Below are positions 50,155 through 58,815 of a DNA stretch of 64,000 nt, one piece after another; the stretch's first letter is position 1; every line of letters begins with the position of its first letter. This DNA comes from Gordonia soli NBRC 108243. Lineage in GTDB: Bacteria > Actinomycetota > Actinomycetes > Mycobacteriales > Mycobacteriaceae. The stretch covers positions 124,001-188,000 of the forward strand of contig NZ_BANX01000003.1 of NCBI RefSeq assembly GCF_000334455.1, written 5' to 3'. The notes below the pieces were generated by a model. It saw only the letters and a list, made by a program, of their open reading frames with translations, was not told the origin of the DNA and did no database searches. Position numbers and translations under genes: made by a program.

Positions 50155-51368
50155 CGAATCGCCTTCTGACGCCGGCGATTCCGACGTTCGCGTCGGAGCT
50201 CGGCGAGTGCGGTCTTGAGGCCGCGGGCCGGGACGCGGCCGGCGAAGCGGCGCTCTGACGCCGTCTCGGGTGCATCGTCCGCGGTGTCGCGGAGGAAGCG
50301 ATCGGGTAGGGCCAGCTTGTTGATGGTCCGCAGCGACTGCACGTACTGGGTGAACAGCGAACCGGTCGTGTACGGGAGGTCGTACTTCTCGCACAGCGCG
50401 CGGATGCGGTCGCCGATCTCGGCATAGCGGTTGCTGGGCAGATCGGGGAAGACGTGATGCTCGATCTGGTAGCACAGGTTGCCGCTGAGGAAGGCCATGG
50501 CGGGACCGGCGCGGAAGTTGGCCGTACCCAACATCTGTCGGAGATACCACTGGCCGGGGGTCTCGCCCTCCAGGGTCTCCTCGGTGAACTTCTCGGCGCC
50601 GTCCGGGAAGTGGCCGCAGAAGATGACGACATAGGCCCAGAGGTTTCGTACCAGGTTGGCGGTGAGGTTCGCGGTGAGCGTGTGCCCGAAGTTGGGGCCG
50701 GTCAGCGCCGGGTACAGGAGGTAGTCCTTGCCCATCTGGCGAGCCGCCTTGCGGACGAACTCCTTGATCTGCGGGATCGCCACCTCCTTCGGCTTCGTCC
50801 CGCCGATGACCTCCTTGAGCTCGAGGTCGTGCAGGGCGATACCCCATTCGAAGGTGGCCGCGAGGAGCACGTTGAACAGCGGCTGAGCCAGCCGGCGCGG
50901 CTCCCACGGTTCGTCCCGGGTGACGCGCAGGATCTTGTAGCCCACGTCGTGGTCCATGCCGACGACGTTGGTGTACTTGTGATGGATGTAGTTGTGCGAG
51001 TGCTTCCAATGGGGGGACGCGCACACCATGTCCCACTCCCACGTCGTGGAGTGGACCTCGGGGTCGTTCATCCAATCCCACTGGCCGTGCATCACATTGT
51101 GGCCCAGCTCCATGTTCTCGATGATCTTCGAGAGCGAGAGAGCCCCGGTACCGAGCAGCCACAGCGAGCGTTTGTGACTGCCGAGCAGCGCGACGCGACC
51201 GACGACCTCGAGTGCCCGGTGCGCGAGGATGGTCCGTCGCAGATACCGGACGTCCCGGTCGCCACGGTCTGCCTCGACCTCACGCCGCAGCGCGTCGAGC
51301 TCGGCCCCCAGGGCCTCGACGTCGGCATCGGTGAGATGCGCGTACGTGTTGATGTCGGTAATCGCCAT
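50151..51368 (-). CDS. desA3: Membrane acyl-CoA/fatty acid desaturase, DesA3-like (copy 1)
   Basis: A 405-residue di-iron membrane desaturase; the mycobacterial DesA3 (Rv3229c) makes oleoyl-CoA from stearoyl-CoA. The histidine boxes are H90xxxH94 (GHNVMHG), H125xxxHH (HNYIHHKYTNV) and QIEHHVFPDLPSN. ATG 51368 is chosen because the paralogue begins with the same MAITDI, and CATAAT lies 8 nt before it on the minus strand, a leaderless arrangement, so this copy has its own promoter. The C-terminal tail is rich in arginine. Electrons probably come from the reductase at 54135-55250. Confidence 0.93.
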   Translation of the reverse strand: MAITDINTYAHLTDADVEALGAELDALRREVEADRGDRDVRYLRRTILAHRALEVVGRVALLGSHKRSLWLLGTGALSLSKIIENMELGHNVMHGQWDWMNDPEVHSTTWEWDMVCASPHWKHSHNYIHHKYTNVVGMDHDVGYKILRVTRDEPWEPRRLAQPLFNVLLAATFEWGIALHDLELKEVIGGTKPKEVAIPQIKEFVRKAARQMGKDYLLYPALTGPNFGHTLTANLTANLVRNLWAYVVIFCGHFPDGAEKFTEETLEGETPGQWYLRQMLGTANFRAGPAMAFLSGNLCYQIEHHVFPDLPSNRYAEIGDRIRALCEKYDLPYTTGSLFTQYVQSLRTINKLALPDRFLRDTADDAPETASERRFAGRVPARGLKTALAELRRERRNRRRQKAIR

Positions 51369-51426
51369 TGCCACTCATTATGCCTGGAGCCCCCTGATCC
51401 GACCACGCGCGGATCAGGTCCGACCG

Positions 51427-52779
51427 TCAGGCCGCGTCGCGTCGGATCTGTGCGGGGGCCGTCGCCGTCGCACGTCGCATCGGTCGGCTGCCGCGTCGTC
51501 GGAGCAGCCCGGCCAGGCCGCGCCGGCCACGGACGGTTTCCAGCGCCGACCGCAGGCCCCGACGTGCGCCGGTCTGCGGATCGAGCACCGACGTCAGGCG
51601 CTGTCCGTCGGGCAGGCCCTGCTTGAAACGACGCTCCGACGAGGTCTCGGGTGCGTCGTCGACGGTCGCCGTCAGGTACTTGTCCGGGAGCGACAGCTTG
51701 GCGATGGTCCGCCACGATTTGGCGTACTGCACCGGCAGCGAGCCCGTCGTGTACGGCAGGTCGTACTTCTCGCACAGCGCCTGCACCCGCACGGCGATCT
51801 CCGGCAGGCGGTTGCTCGGCAGGTCCGGGAAGATGTGGTGCTCGATCTGGTACGACAGGTTGCCGCTCATGAACCCCATGACCGGTCCCGCGTGAAAGTT
51901 CGCGCTGCCCAACATCTGTCGCAGGTACCATTCGGCCTGCGTCTCGCTGTCCACGTCCTGCTTGGTGAACTTCTCCGCGCCGTCCGGGAAGTGGCCGCAG
52001 AAGATGACGGCGTTGGTCCACAGGTTGCGGATCACGTTGGCCATCACGTTGGCCGTGGCCGCCTTGCGGTACGCGTGACCGATTCCGGCGCCGCGACCGG
52101 TGGTCGCGGCCACCACACCCGGATACACGAGGTAGTCCTTGGCGACCTGCTTGCCGACCTTCTTGCCGACGTCGGCGAGGTTGCGACGGAACTCTGCCTT
52201 GGCCTCCGGCGTCCGACGCTTCTTGCCCAGCTCGAGGTGTTGCGCGGCGACGCCGTACTCGAAGAGGAGTGCGAGCACGGTGTTGTACGCGAGATTGCCG
52301 AGGTAGAAGGGCTGCCACCGCTGGTCGCGCGTCACCCGGAGCAGGCCGTAGCCCACGTCGTCGTCCATGCCCAGCACGTTGGTGTACTTGTGATGGATGT
52401 AGTTGTGGGTGTGCTTCCAGTGCGCCGACGGGTCGGTGTTGTCCCACTCCCAGGTGGTCGAGTGCACCTCGGGATCGTTCATCCAATCCCACTGCCCGTG
52501 CATCACGTTGTGCCCGAGCTCCATGTTCTCGATGATCTTGGCGACGCCCAGGGCAGTCGCGCCCGCCCACCACATCGACCGCTTACGCGAGCCGAAGATC
52601 AGCGCACGACCGCTCAGTTCGAGGGTGCGCTGGAATCGGATGGTGTTGCGGATGTAGCGGGCATCGCGCTCGCCGCGGTCGGCCTCGACATCGGCGCGGA
52701 TGCGGTCGAGTTCGGCACCGAGTTCTGCGATGTCGGCGTCCGTGAGATGCGCGTATTCGGGGATGTCGGTGATCGCCAT
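51427..52779 (-). CDS. Membrane acyl-CoA/fatty acid desaturase, DesA3-like (copy 2)
   Basis: A 450-residue paralogue of copy 1, with the same start (MAITDI) and boxes GHNVMHGQWDW, HNYIHHKYTNVLGMD and QIEHHIFPDLPSN. It differs by an insertion near residue 220 (RGAGIGHAYRKAA) and a longer basic C-terminus. AAGGGA precedes ATG 52779. Upstream (52822-52839) is a palindrome closely related to the one before the reductase gene, so this copy and the reductase are probably coregulated. Different chain-length or position preference from copy 1 is possible. Confidence 0.93.
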   Translation of the reverse strand: MAITDIPEYAHLTDADIAELGAELDRIRADVEADRGERDARYIRNTIRFQRTLELSGRALIFGSRKRSMWWAGATALGVAKIIENMELGHNVMHGQWDWMNDPEVHSTTWEWDNTDPSAHWKHTHNYIHHKYTNVLGMDDDVGYGLLRVTRDQRWQPFYLGNLAYNTVLALLFEYGVAAQHLELGKKRRTPEAKAEFRRNLADVGKKVGKQVAKDYLVYPGVVAATTGRGAGIGHAYRKAATANVMANVIRNLWTNAVIFCGHFPDGAEKFTKQDVDSETQAEWYLRQMLGSANFHAGPVMGFMSGNLSYQIEHHIFPDLPSNRLPEIAVRVQALCEKYDLPYTTGSLPVQYAKSWRTIAKLSLPDKYLTATVDDAPETSSERRFKQGLPDGQRLTSVLDPQTGARRGLRSALETVRGRRGLAGLLRRRGSRPMRRATATAPAQIRRDAA

Positions 52780-52821
52780 TGGTCGTCCCTTCGCCGGCTT
52801 GGATACGCCTACGTTTCCGTA

Positions 52822-52839
52822 ACCTACGCCAGCGTAGGT
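52822..52839. promoter_or_regulatory. Operator before desaturase copy 2
   Basis: ACCTACGC-CA-GCGTAGGT is a perfect 8-bp dyad; the left side extends as CCGTAACCTACG, the same string found in the operator before the reductase gene at 55299-55326. A further CCTACG half-site lies just upstream. A TetR-type repressor of unsaturated fatty acid synthesis would fit. Confidence 0.65.
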
Positions 52840-52913
52840 AAGGGTCGACCGCCCTGTCCAGCGCTCGCCGGAACCGACCGCCCGAGTGTGAGCCAGCCCA
52901 CGTCGCAGGCGTG

Positions 52914-54053
52914 TCAGACTCCCGAGCCGCCACCGTTCACGGGCTCCTGCCGGATGTCACTGCGCAGCAAGTCGTAGCCGATCAGATCCTCGAAGCCGTG
53001 CGAGACAGGAGCAGCCCGCCGCTGGACACCACAGATGCGGAAGCCCGCGCTCTCGGCGGCCTCGATGCCGTCGTGGTCACTCTCCGCCGCGAACATGGTC
53101 AGCCTGCGCACCCCCAGTGAGTCGACGGCCGCGCGGACGACCTCCGGGATGACCTCGGGCAGGATGCGCCGACCGTGAGCGTCCGGATGAACACCGAACG
53201 CGATCTCGGTGCCGGTCACATCGTCGATGCCGACGAGTGCGATGTCGGCGAGATAGACATCGGAGTCGCGATCGGCGACCACCCATGACCAAGTCTCGCC
53301 CCGGGCGGCGGTCCACCACCTGTGGTGCCGGTCGCGCGCCGCGTCGCCGATACCCGACGGCGACGATCGCAGCGGTGCACTCCGTCGAGATGACCGTGGG
53401 TCGTCGAGCGTCTCGCGGATGCGCTGGTCGTCGGACTCCTGGACCGGCCGTAGCCGGAGCCGTTCGAGGTCGATGTCCGACGAGTGCCAGGTCGTGCGTG
53501 GCCGCCGCAGATCGCCCGCGTGAATCGAGCCGTACCAGGCATCGCTGAGACCGTCGCGTAACTCGATGCCGTCTGCCACCGCGGCCGTCAGCCGGAACCC
53601 GCGAGAATGAGCGACTCGCAGGCTCGCCACATTTCCCTCGGGTGCCCGCCACGTGATCACGGAGAAGCCACCCGCGCCGAAGGCGTGATCCAGGGCGACG
53701 TCGACGGCTCGTCCCATCACACCGCGGCCTCGATGGGCCGGATGCAGTATGTAGCCGATCTCGGACGCCGGCGGCGACCCGCGCAGGTCGAGGTTGCCCG
53801 CGAACTCACCCTCGTGTTCGATGGCCCACCCCTGAGCGGTGCCCTCGTCCCAGCCCCGCTGAACCACCGTGCGGACGAAGCCCTCTGCATCGCCGGGACC
53901 GTAGGGCGTCGGCATCGACGTCCAGCGCAACGACTCCGGATCACGGGCCATCTCGACGATCCCGGGAATGTCCTCGGTTCGATGTGCGCGCAGGGTCACC
54001 GTCCCGTCGGTGAGCACGGGAACCACGTCGGGCCACACTGTCGGCGGGGTCAT
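52914..54053 (-). CDS. Protein with two GNAT acetyltransferase domains
   Basis: A 379-residue protein with two tandem GNAT modules, about residues 10-170 and 195-365. The first has the acetyl-CoA loop region SEIGYILHPAHRGRGVMGRA and NVASLRVAHSRGFR; the second has GTEIAFGVHPDAHGRRI and a weaker loop, so only the first may be catalytic. Both resemble the RimJ/RimL branch. The start codon lies in the first unit of a 14-bp triplicated repeat, without a ribosome site. It is inserted between the desaturase and the reductase and has no clear link to either. Confidence 0.85.
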   Translation of the reverse strand: MTPPTVWPDVVPVLTDGTVTLRAHRTEDIPGIVEMARDPESLRWTSMPTPYGPGDAEGFVRTVVQRGWDEGTAQGWAIEHEGEFAGNLDLRGSPPASEIGYILHPAHRGRGVMGRAVDVALDHAFGAGGFSVITWRAPEGNVASLRVAHSRGFRLTAAVADGIELRDGLSDAWYGSIHAGDLRRPRTTWHSSDIDLERLRLRPVQESDDQRIRETLDDPRSSRRSAPLRSSPSGIGDAARDRHHRWWTAARGETWSWVVADRDSDVYLADIALVGIDDVTGTEIAFGVHPDAHGRRILPEVIPEVVRAAVDSLGVRRLTMFAAESDHDGIEAAESAGFRICGVQRRAAPVSHGFEDLIGYDLLRSDIRQEPVNGGGSGV

Positions 54054-54088
54054 CGGGGCGGGGTCATCGGGGCGGGGTCATCGGGGCG
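54047..54088. repeat. Three exact 14-bp tandem repeats at the GNAT start
   Basis: GGGTCATCGGGGCG is repeated three times without change. On the minus strand each unit contains an ATG, in different frames; only the unit nearest the gene is in frame. Slippage would change the spacing of the promoter to the start. Confidence 0.85.
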
Positions 54089-54134
54089 GGGGATTCACGG
54101 CGGGGTCCACCGGTCGAGTGTCCCCGGTGTGCGG

Positions 54135-55250
54135 TCAGACGTCGAGGGTGCAGTCGCCGGCGGCGACGCTGATGCAGGTCTGAACCCGTTCACCCTCCAC
54201 GTGTTCCACGCCGGAGCGCAGATCGCGGACACACCCCTTCTCCACCATGACGACACAGCTCTGGCAGATGCCCATCCGGCAGCCGAACGGCATGAGCACG
54301 CCGGCGTCCTCCCCCGCATCGAGCACCGATGTGGCACCGTCCACGGTCGCGGTCTTGCCCGTCCGACCGAAGGTGATGGTGCCACCCTGGGCGCCGACGG
54401 CACCGCGCTCCAGCGCGAAACGTTCGATGTGCAGATGGTCGGATCGTCCCGCTCCGGCCCACATCTCGTCGAGCACGCCGAGGAATCCCGACGGTCCGCA
54501 CGCCCACGTCTGACGCTCGGCCCAGTCGGGGCACAGCGCACCCAGCGACTGCGCGTCGAGTTTGCCCGCCGACCGCGTGTACTGGACGTGCAGATCGATC
54601 AGGCCGTCCTCGGCCATCTCGGCGAGCTCGTCGGCGAACAGCAGGTCGGACTCGGTCGGCGTCGAATGGACGACTCGGATGTCGGTGTGCTGCTTGCGGT
54701 GTCGGATCGTGCGCAGCATGGAGATGATCGGCGTGATACCACTGCCCGCAGTCACGAACAGGATCGACGTCGGCAGCGGGTCGGGCAGTACGAACTCTCC
54801 CCGGGGTGCGGCCAGCCGCACCACGGTGCCCGGCGTCAGCCCGTTGACCAGGTGCGAGGACAGGAATCCCTCCGGCATCGCCTTGACCGTGATCGCGATC
54901 GTCTTGTCGGCCACCGAGGAGTCCGGTACCGACGTCAGCGAGTACGACCGCCAGGTCCAGCGCCCGTCCATGAGAACACCGATGCCGACATACTGCCCTG
55001 GGTTGTACTCCAGCGAGAACCCCCAGCCGGGTCGGATCCGGATGGTGGCGGTGTCCTCGGTCTCACGGATCACCGACTCGATGCGCCCGCGCAGCTCGCG
55101 CGCCGACCACAACGGATTGGCCAGGCTCAAGTAGTCGTCGGGCAGCAACGGGGTCGTGATCCGCGCGAATGCCGCTCGGGCCCAGCGCGCTCCCCGACTG
55201 CGGGCCGCGACGTCGACCACCGGTTCCTCGAAACGTTCGCGCCACCCCAC
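54135..55250 (-). CDS. Flavin/2Fe-2S ferredoxin reductase partner of the desaturases (Rv3230c-like)
   Basis: A reductase of about 371 residues with an FNR-like FAD/NAD(P) part ([13 protein letters not shown] for [20 protein letters not shown] and TWACGPSGF for NAD(P)H) and a C-terminal plant-type ferredoxin domain with the cluster ligands in CRMGICQSC and VQTC. In mycobacteria Rv3230c passes electrons to DesA3. The ORF extends to ATG 55313, but that codon lies inside the 24-bp operator; GTG 55250, after GGAGAGGCGGG, is preferred. The start is therefore uncertain. Confidence 0.9.
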   Translation of the reverse strand: MGWRERFEEPVVDVAARSRGARWARAAFARITTPLLPDDYLSLANPLWSARELRGRIESVIRETEDTATIRIRPGWGFSLEYNPGQYVGIGVLMDGRWTWRSYSLTSVPDSSVADKTIAITVKAMPEGFLSSHLVNGLTPGTVVRLAAPRGEFVLPDPLPTSILFVTAGSGITPIISMLRTIRHRKQHTDIRVVHSTPTESDLLFADELAEMAEDGLIDLHVQYTRSAGKLDAQSLGALCPDWAERQTWACGPSGFLGVLDEMWAGAGRSDHLHIERFALERGAVGAQGGTITFGRTGKTATVDGATSVLDAGEDAGVLMPFGCRMGICQSCVVMVEKGCVRDLRSGVEHVEGERVQTCISVAAGDCTLDV

Positions 55251-55270
55251 GGTGTACCCGCCTCTCCGCT

Positions 55271-55290
55271 CCTCGCCTCGCCTCGCCTCG
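55271..55290. repeat. Pentanucleotide repeat CCTCG x4
   Basis: Four exact copies of CCTCG between the operator and the likely start of the reductase gene. A 5-bp unit would shift the frame if translation began upstream at 55313. Confidence 0.85.
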
Positions 55291-55298
55291 GGGACGAG

Positions 55299-55326
55299 CC
55301 GTAACCTACGCATCCGTAGGTTACGG
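55299..55326. promoter_or_regulatory. Operator before the reductase gene
   Basis: CCGTAACCTACG (55299-55310) and CGTAGGTTACGG (55315-55326) are perfect 12-bp arms with a 4-nt spacer. The left arm is identical to the sequence in the desaturase copy 2 promoter. It is a TetR-like site by size and symmetry. Confidence 0.72.
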
Positions 55327-55373
55327 GATTCTGAGCGTGGGGGTCATCCCGGGGCAGTTCGAGCCGGACAGGG

Positions 55374-55937
55374 TCAGAGCAGTTCGAGCAGGAACGGAAC
55401 CTCCTGTGTGGCATACCAGCCGAGGTCGTGGTCGTCGGCGTCCCCGAGCGCGAGTTCCGCATCCTGGTCACCGAGGTCCGCGGCGTCGATCACCGCGACC
55501 GCTGCTCGGACGGCAGGCTCGGCCGCGGCTCCGTCCACATGCACTGCGGCGATCGCCCCGACCGGTACGACGCCGCTGATTTTCACGACGGCGTCGTCGA
55601 GATCGGGTCGGAGGGTGACCTCGCCGACGTCGGCGGCGACCACGGCCCGGCGCGGCGGAAGCGCCGCGGCACCCTCAACTGCCGCACCCTCAACTGCGGC
55701 ACCGTCGTCCCCCGCGCTCCCGTCTGCAGCACCATCGTGTTCCGCGGCCAGCAGGCGCAGCGAGGCACGTGCCGCCTCACGCAGCGCGTACTCGGCCAAC
55801 TCCTCGTCGTCTCCCGCTCGAAAGGACTCGCGCAGCGCTGGGGTCAACGCGAACGCGGTGCCGCCGACCGGCGTGAACTCACCGGTCCGGTCGAGCTCCA
55901 CCAGCATCGCCAGTGTCGCCGGCAGGAAAATCCTCAT
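55374..55937 (-). CDS. Rv3231c-like conserved protein
   Basis: A 187-residue protein starting MRIFLPATLAMLVELDRTG, as in the mycobacterial Rv3231c group. Its centre holds a low-complexity alanine/glycine stretch with a repeated GAAVE unit, and the C-terminus is acidic and ends EVPFLLELL. The function of the family is unknown. Position next to the desaturase reductase is conserved with M. tuberculosis, as far as I recall. Confidence 0.8.
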   Translation of the reverse strand: MRIFLPATLAMLVELDRTGEFTPVGGTAFALTPALRESFRAGDDEELAEYALREAARASLRLLAAEHDGAADGSAGDDGAAVEGAAVEGAAALPPRRAVVAADVGEVTLRPDLDDAVVKISGVVPVGAIAAVHVDGAAAEPAVRAAVAVIDAADLGDQDAELALGDADDHDLGWYATQEVPFLLELL

Positions 55938-56020
55938 CGCACCTCATCCCGTCGCGGGGGCGGACTCGCGTCCGTCCGGTCCGCGCCAACACTAGTCGTC
56001 CGCGTCGCCCGGCTCGTGTC

Positions 56021-57436
56021 TCAGTCCTCGGTGACGAGCTCGTCGAGGGACTCTGTCACGTACTCCGCCATGGCCGGCAGGTCACTGAGCACCCCGCGGT
56101 CGGCGAGAAAGGCGAACTGCAGGCGTCCGCCGTGGTCGACGATGGTCACGGCCAGTGCGCGCTGCGCGAGAAGAGCGGGCACGGCGTAGATCTCGGCGAC
56201 CGGTAGCCCACAGACGAAGCGCGGCCCGACCGGTCCGGTCCCCATCGTGACCGGGACGTTGTAGCTGCGGCGATCGAGCGTGGAGAAGGCGCGCGAACTG
56301 ATCTCGGCGAATGGCACGACACCGAGTTCAGGCAACAGCGGGCGCAGCCCGAGCGACACCCGCCGGGACGACTGCGAGTGGCGCTGCGCAAGTTCGGCGA
56401 CCTGCGCGAGGCGCACGGTCGGGTTGTCCTCACCCACCGGCAGATCAGTGACGAAACCGGGCGTGCCGACGATCACCCAGCGTCGGGGACTGTCCGGGTC
56501 GGGATCGACCATGGGGTCCTGCGCCGACAACGGGAGTACGACCCGAACGGTCTCGACGCCTGAGACCGCGTCGCCGAAAGACATCAGCCATCGACGCATC
56601 GCACCGGTGAGGAGAGCCAGCACGACGTCGGTTCGGGAGAAACCGTGCGCCGACGCGATCCGGTCGCACACGTCGGTGGGCACGGTCGCGACCGTGAACA
56701 TGCGACTGGAGGTGGTCGCGTTGTTGAGCGGACTCGACGGCGCGGAGTCGGTGAGCTGCTGGACCACCGAACCGACCCGGCGCGCGGTTGCGCCCGCGGT
56801 GGCCCGGAGGTCCGCGACGGGCCCGTTGCCCGACACCAATGAGTCGACCAGATCCCCCGGCCGCGACAGCGCCTCGGCGAGCGCGCCCAGCGCGAGTTGC
56901 GCGCCACCGGGAACGGCGCCCGGCATCCACAGATCTTCCGGCAGCGCTGCGGTGTCCGGCGACTCGTCGCAGATCACCTCGCTGATCTCCGGCGATCCCG
57001 ATCCGCCGACCAGGCATCGGTGCGACTTGGTCAGGATGGCCATCGTGCCATCGGCCAACCCCTCGATCAGGTACATCTCCCAGAGCGGACGGGTCCGGTC
57101 CAGCGGGCGGGCCATGACCCGCGCGATGAGGTCCTGCAACTGCTCGATGCCACCGGGGCGGGGCAGTCCCGACCTCCGGATGTGGAAGTTGATGTCGAAG
57201 TCGGGGTCGTCGGCCCACACCGGACGGGCCAGCCCGAGCGTGACCTGCCGCACGATCTGGCGGTAACGCGGCATCGTCTGCAGCCGGTTCTCCACCAGCG
57301 ACACCAGCCGCGGGTAGTCGAGTCGTCGACGGTCGTCGGTGGCCGGGATGATCAGCAGCGCACCGAGTTGCGTGCTCGAGCCGCCCTCGTCGAGAAAGTA
57401 GAACATCGCGTCCCGCGGCGACAGACGGCTCACCAT
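56021..57436 (-). CDS. Wax ester synthase/diacylglycerol acyltransferase-family protein, degenerate active site
   Basis: A 471-residue WS/DGAT-fold protein (SPRDAMFYFLDEGGSSTQLG at the start, PLDRTRPLWEMYLIEGL, and a C-terminal NVPVTMGTGP region). The catalytic HHxxxDG motif reads SHRCLVG, so the first histidine and the aspartate are lost while the second histidine remains. In M. tuberculosis the corresponding genes Rv3233c and Rv3234c are split halves; here the protein is whole. It may have low or altered acyltransferase activity. ATG 57436 is chosen from the family start MxxRLSPxDAMF. Confidence 0.87.
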   Translation of the reverse strand: MVSRLSPRDAMFYFLDEGGSSTQLGALLIIPATDDRRRLDYPRLVSLVENRLQTMPRYRQIVRQVTLGLARPVWADDPDFDINFHIRRSGLPRPGGIEQLQDLIARVMARPLDRTRPLWEMYLIEGLADGTMAILTKSHRCLVGGSGSPEISEVICDESPDTAALPEDLWMPGAVPGGAQLALGALAEALSRPGDLVDSLVSGNGPVADLRATAGATARRVGSVVQQLTDSAPSSPLNNATTSSRMFTVATVPTDVCDRIASAHGFSRTDVVLALLTGAMRRWLMSFGDAVSGVETVRVVLPLSAQDPMVDPDPDSPRRWVIVGTPGFVTDLPVGEDNPTVRLAQVAELAQRHSQSSRRVSLGLRPLLPELGVVPFAEISSRAFSTLDRRSYNVPVTMGTGPVGPRFVCGLPVAEIYAVPALLAQRALAVTIVDHGGRLQFAFLADRGVLSDLPAMAEYVTESLDELVTED

Positions 57437-57640
57437 CGCGGTCCCCGATCCGACGCCGTGATCACCCGCTGATCCTAAGGGTTGTCCCGCCCCGCGGTCC
57501 CGGCCTCGGCCGAGCGAGTCGGAAGTCGGCGGGATCCCGGCGGCAGGATCCCTACTGCAGATTCCCGTCAGCAGGATCCCGGACAGGGGACCCGACGCGG
57601 CTACCACGGCTCACCCGACCTCCGGTGCCGACGGGACGCA

Positions 57641-57660
57641 GGTGCAACCGGGTGCAACCG
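57641..57660. repeat. Tandem 10-bp repeat GGTGCAACCG
   Basis: Two exact adjacent copies of GGTGCAACCG, 69 bp upstream of the dehydrogenase start. One turn of helix per unit suits a direct-repeat operator. The rest of the 293-bp space (57437-57729) also holds three GGATCCC copies but no gene. Confidence 0.55.
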
Positions 57661-57729
57661 TTGCCCGCAGCATCGCCGACGAGGTGAGGTCGGGGCAGCA
57701 CACCGGTTGTCTCACCCCGAGGAGTTCAG

Positions 57730-58815
57730 ATGCGCGCCGCCCGCTACCACGACCGTGGTGACATCCGGATCGAGCAGATCGACGAACCCGAGCTCCTGCC
57801 CGGCGCGGTCGGCATCGACGTCGCGTGGTGCGGCATCTGCGGCACCGACCTGCACGAATACGCCGAGGGGCCGATCTTCGTACCGCCGGAGGGGCATCCC
57901 CAGCCGATCAGCGGCGAGAGCGCCCCCATCACACTCGGTCATGAGATGTCGGGGACGGTCTACGCGGTCGGCGCAGGCGTCGACGATCTCGCGGTCGGCG
58001 ATCACGTCGTGGTCGAGCCGTACATCATCCGCGACGACGTCGACACCGGCCCGCAGAGCCACGACTACCACCTCTCCCCCGACATGAACTTCATCGGACT
58101 CGGTGGTCGGGGCGGCGGTCTCGGCGAGCGCATCGTCGTGCGCCGGCGCTGGGTGCACCGGATCGCCGATTCCGTCCCGCTCGACCAGGCCGCACTCATC
58201 GAGCCGCTGGCCGTCGGTGTGCACGCCGTCGAGCGCAGCGGCGCGACGGCCGGCGACGTCGCACTGATCACCGGCGCCGGACCGATCGGCCTGCTGACCG
58301 CGGCGGTGTGCCGGGCGCGCGGGATCACCACGGTGATCAGCGAACCGAGTTCACTGCGCAGGCAGAAGGCCATCGACTCCGGCGTCACCGAGCACGTGGT
58401 CGACCCGACCACCGAGGACGCCGTCGCGAGGGTCCGCGACCTCACCGACGGTCGAGGTGCGCACGTGGGCTTCGAGTGCACCTCGGTACAGCCCGCACTC
58501 GACACCCTGGTCGATGCGGTGCGGCCCACCGCCGTCATCGTGGTGGTGTCCATCTGGGGCCATCCAGCGACGCTGGACATGCAGAAGATCGTGCTCAAGG
58601 AGATCGACCTGCGGGGCACGATCGCGTACGTCAACAGTCATCCCGAGGCGATCGCCCTCGTCGAGGAGGGACGGGTCGACCTCGCGCCGTTCATCACCGG
58701 ACGCATCGGCCTCGATCATCTGATCGACGAAGGATTCGAGACGTTGATCCACCGCAACGAGACGGCCGTGAAGATCCTGGTCTCACCGTCAGGGGCCGGT
58801 CTCACCGAAGGCTGA
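57730..58815 (+). CDS. Zinc-type alcohol dehydrogenase, 2,3-butanediol dehydrogenase-like
   Basis: A 361-residue medium-chain dehydrogenase. Catalytic zinc residues are C34 and/or C37 (WCGICGTDLHEY), H71-E72 (LGHEMSG) and the glutamate in IEPLAVGVHA; the NAD loop is ITGAGPIGLLTAAV. The segments ISGESAPITLGHE and MNFIGLGGRGGGL are typical of 2,3-butanediol dehydrogenases. The lobe that normally binds a structural zinc through four cysteines has none here (EPYIIRDDVDTGPQSHDYHL). GAGGAGTTCAG precedes ATG 57730. Its 3' end overlaps the convergent Rv3235-like gene by 14 bp. Confidence 0.9.
   Translation: MRAARYHDRGDIRIEQIDEPELLPGAVGIDVAWCGICGTDLHEYAEGPIFVPPEGHPQPISGESAPITLGHEMSGTVYAVGAGVDDLAVGDHVVVEPYIIRDDVDTGPQSHDYHLSPDMNFIGLGGRGGGLGERIVVRRRWVHRIADSVPLDQAALIEPLAVGVHAVERSGATAGDVALITGAGPIGLLTAAVCRARGITTVISEPSSLRRQKAIDSGVTEHVVDPTTEDAVARVRDLTDGRGAHVGFECTSVQPALDTLVDAVRPTAVIVVVSIWGHPATLDMQKIVLKEIDLRGTIAYVNSHPEAIALVEEGRVDLAPFITGRIGLDHLIDEGFETLIHRNETAVKILVSPSGAGLTEG

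Noticed and set aside
57540-57600. Repeated GGATCCC strings as a mobile-element end
   Set aside because: Too short, not inverted at fixed ends, and no transposase nearby.
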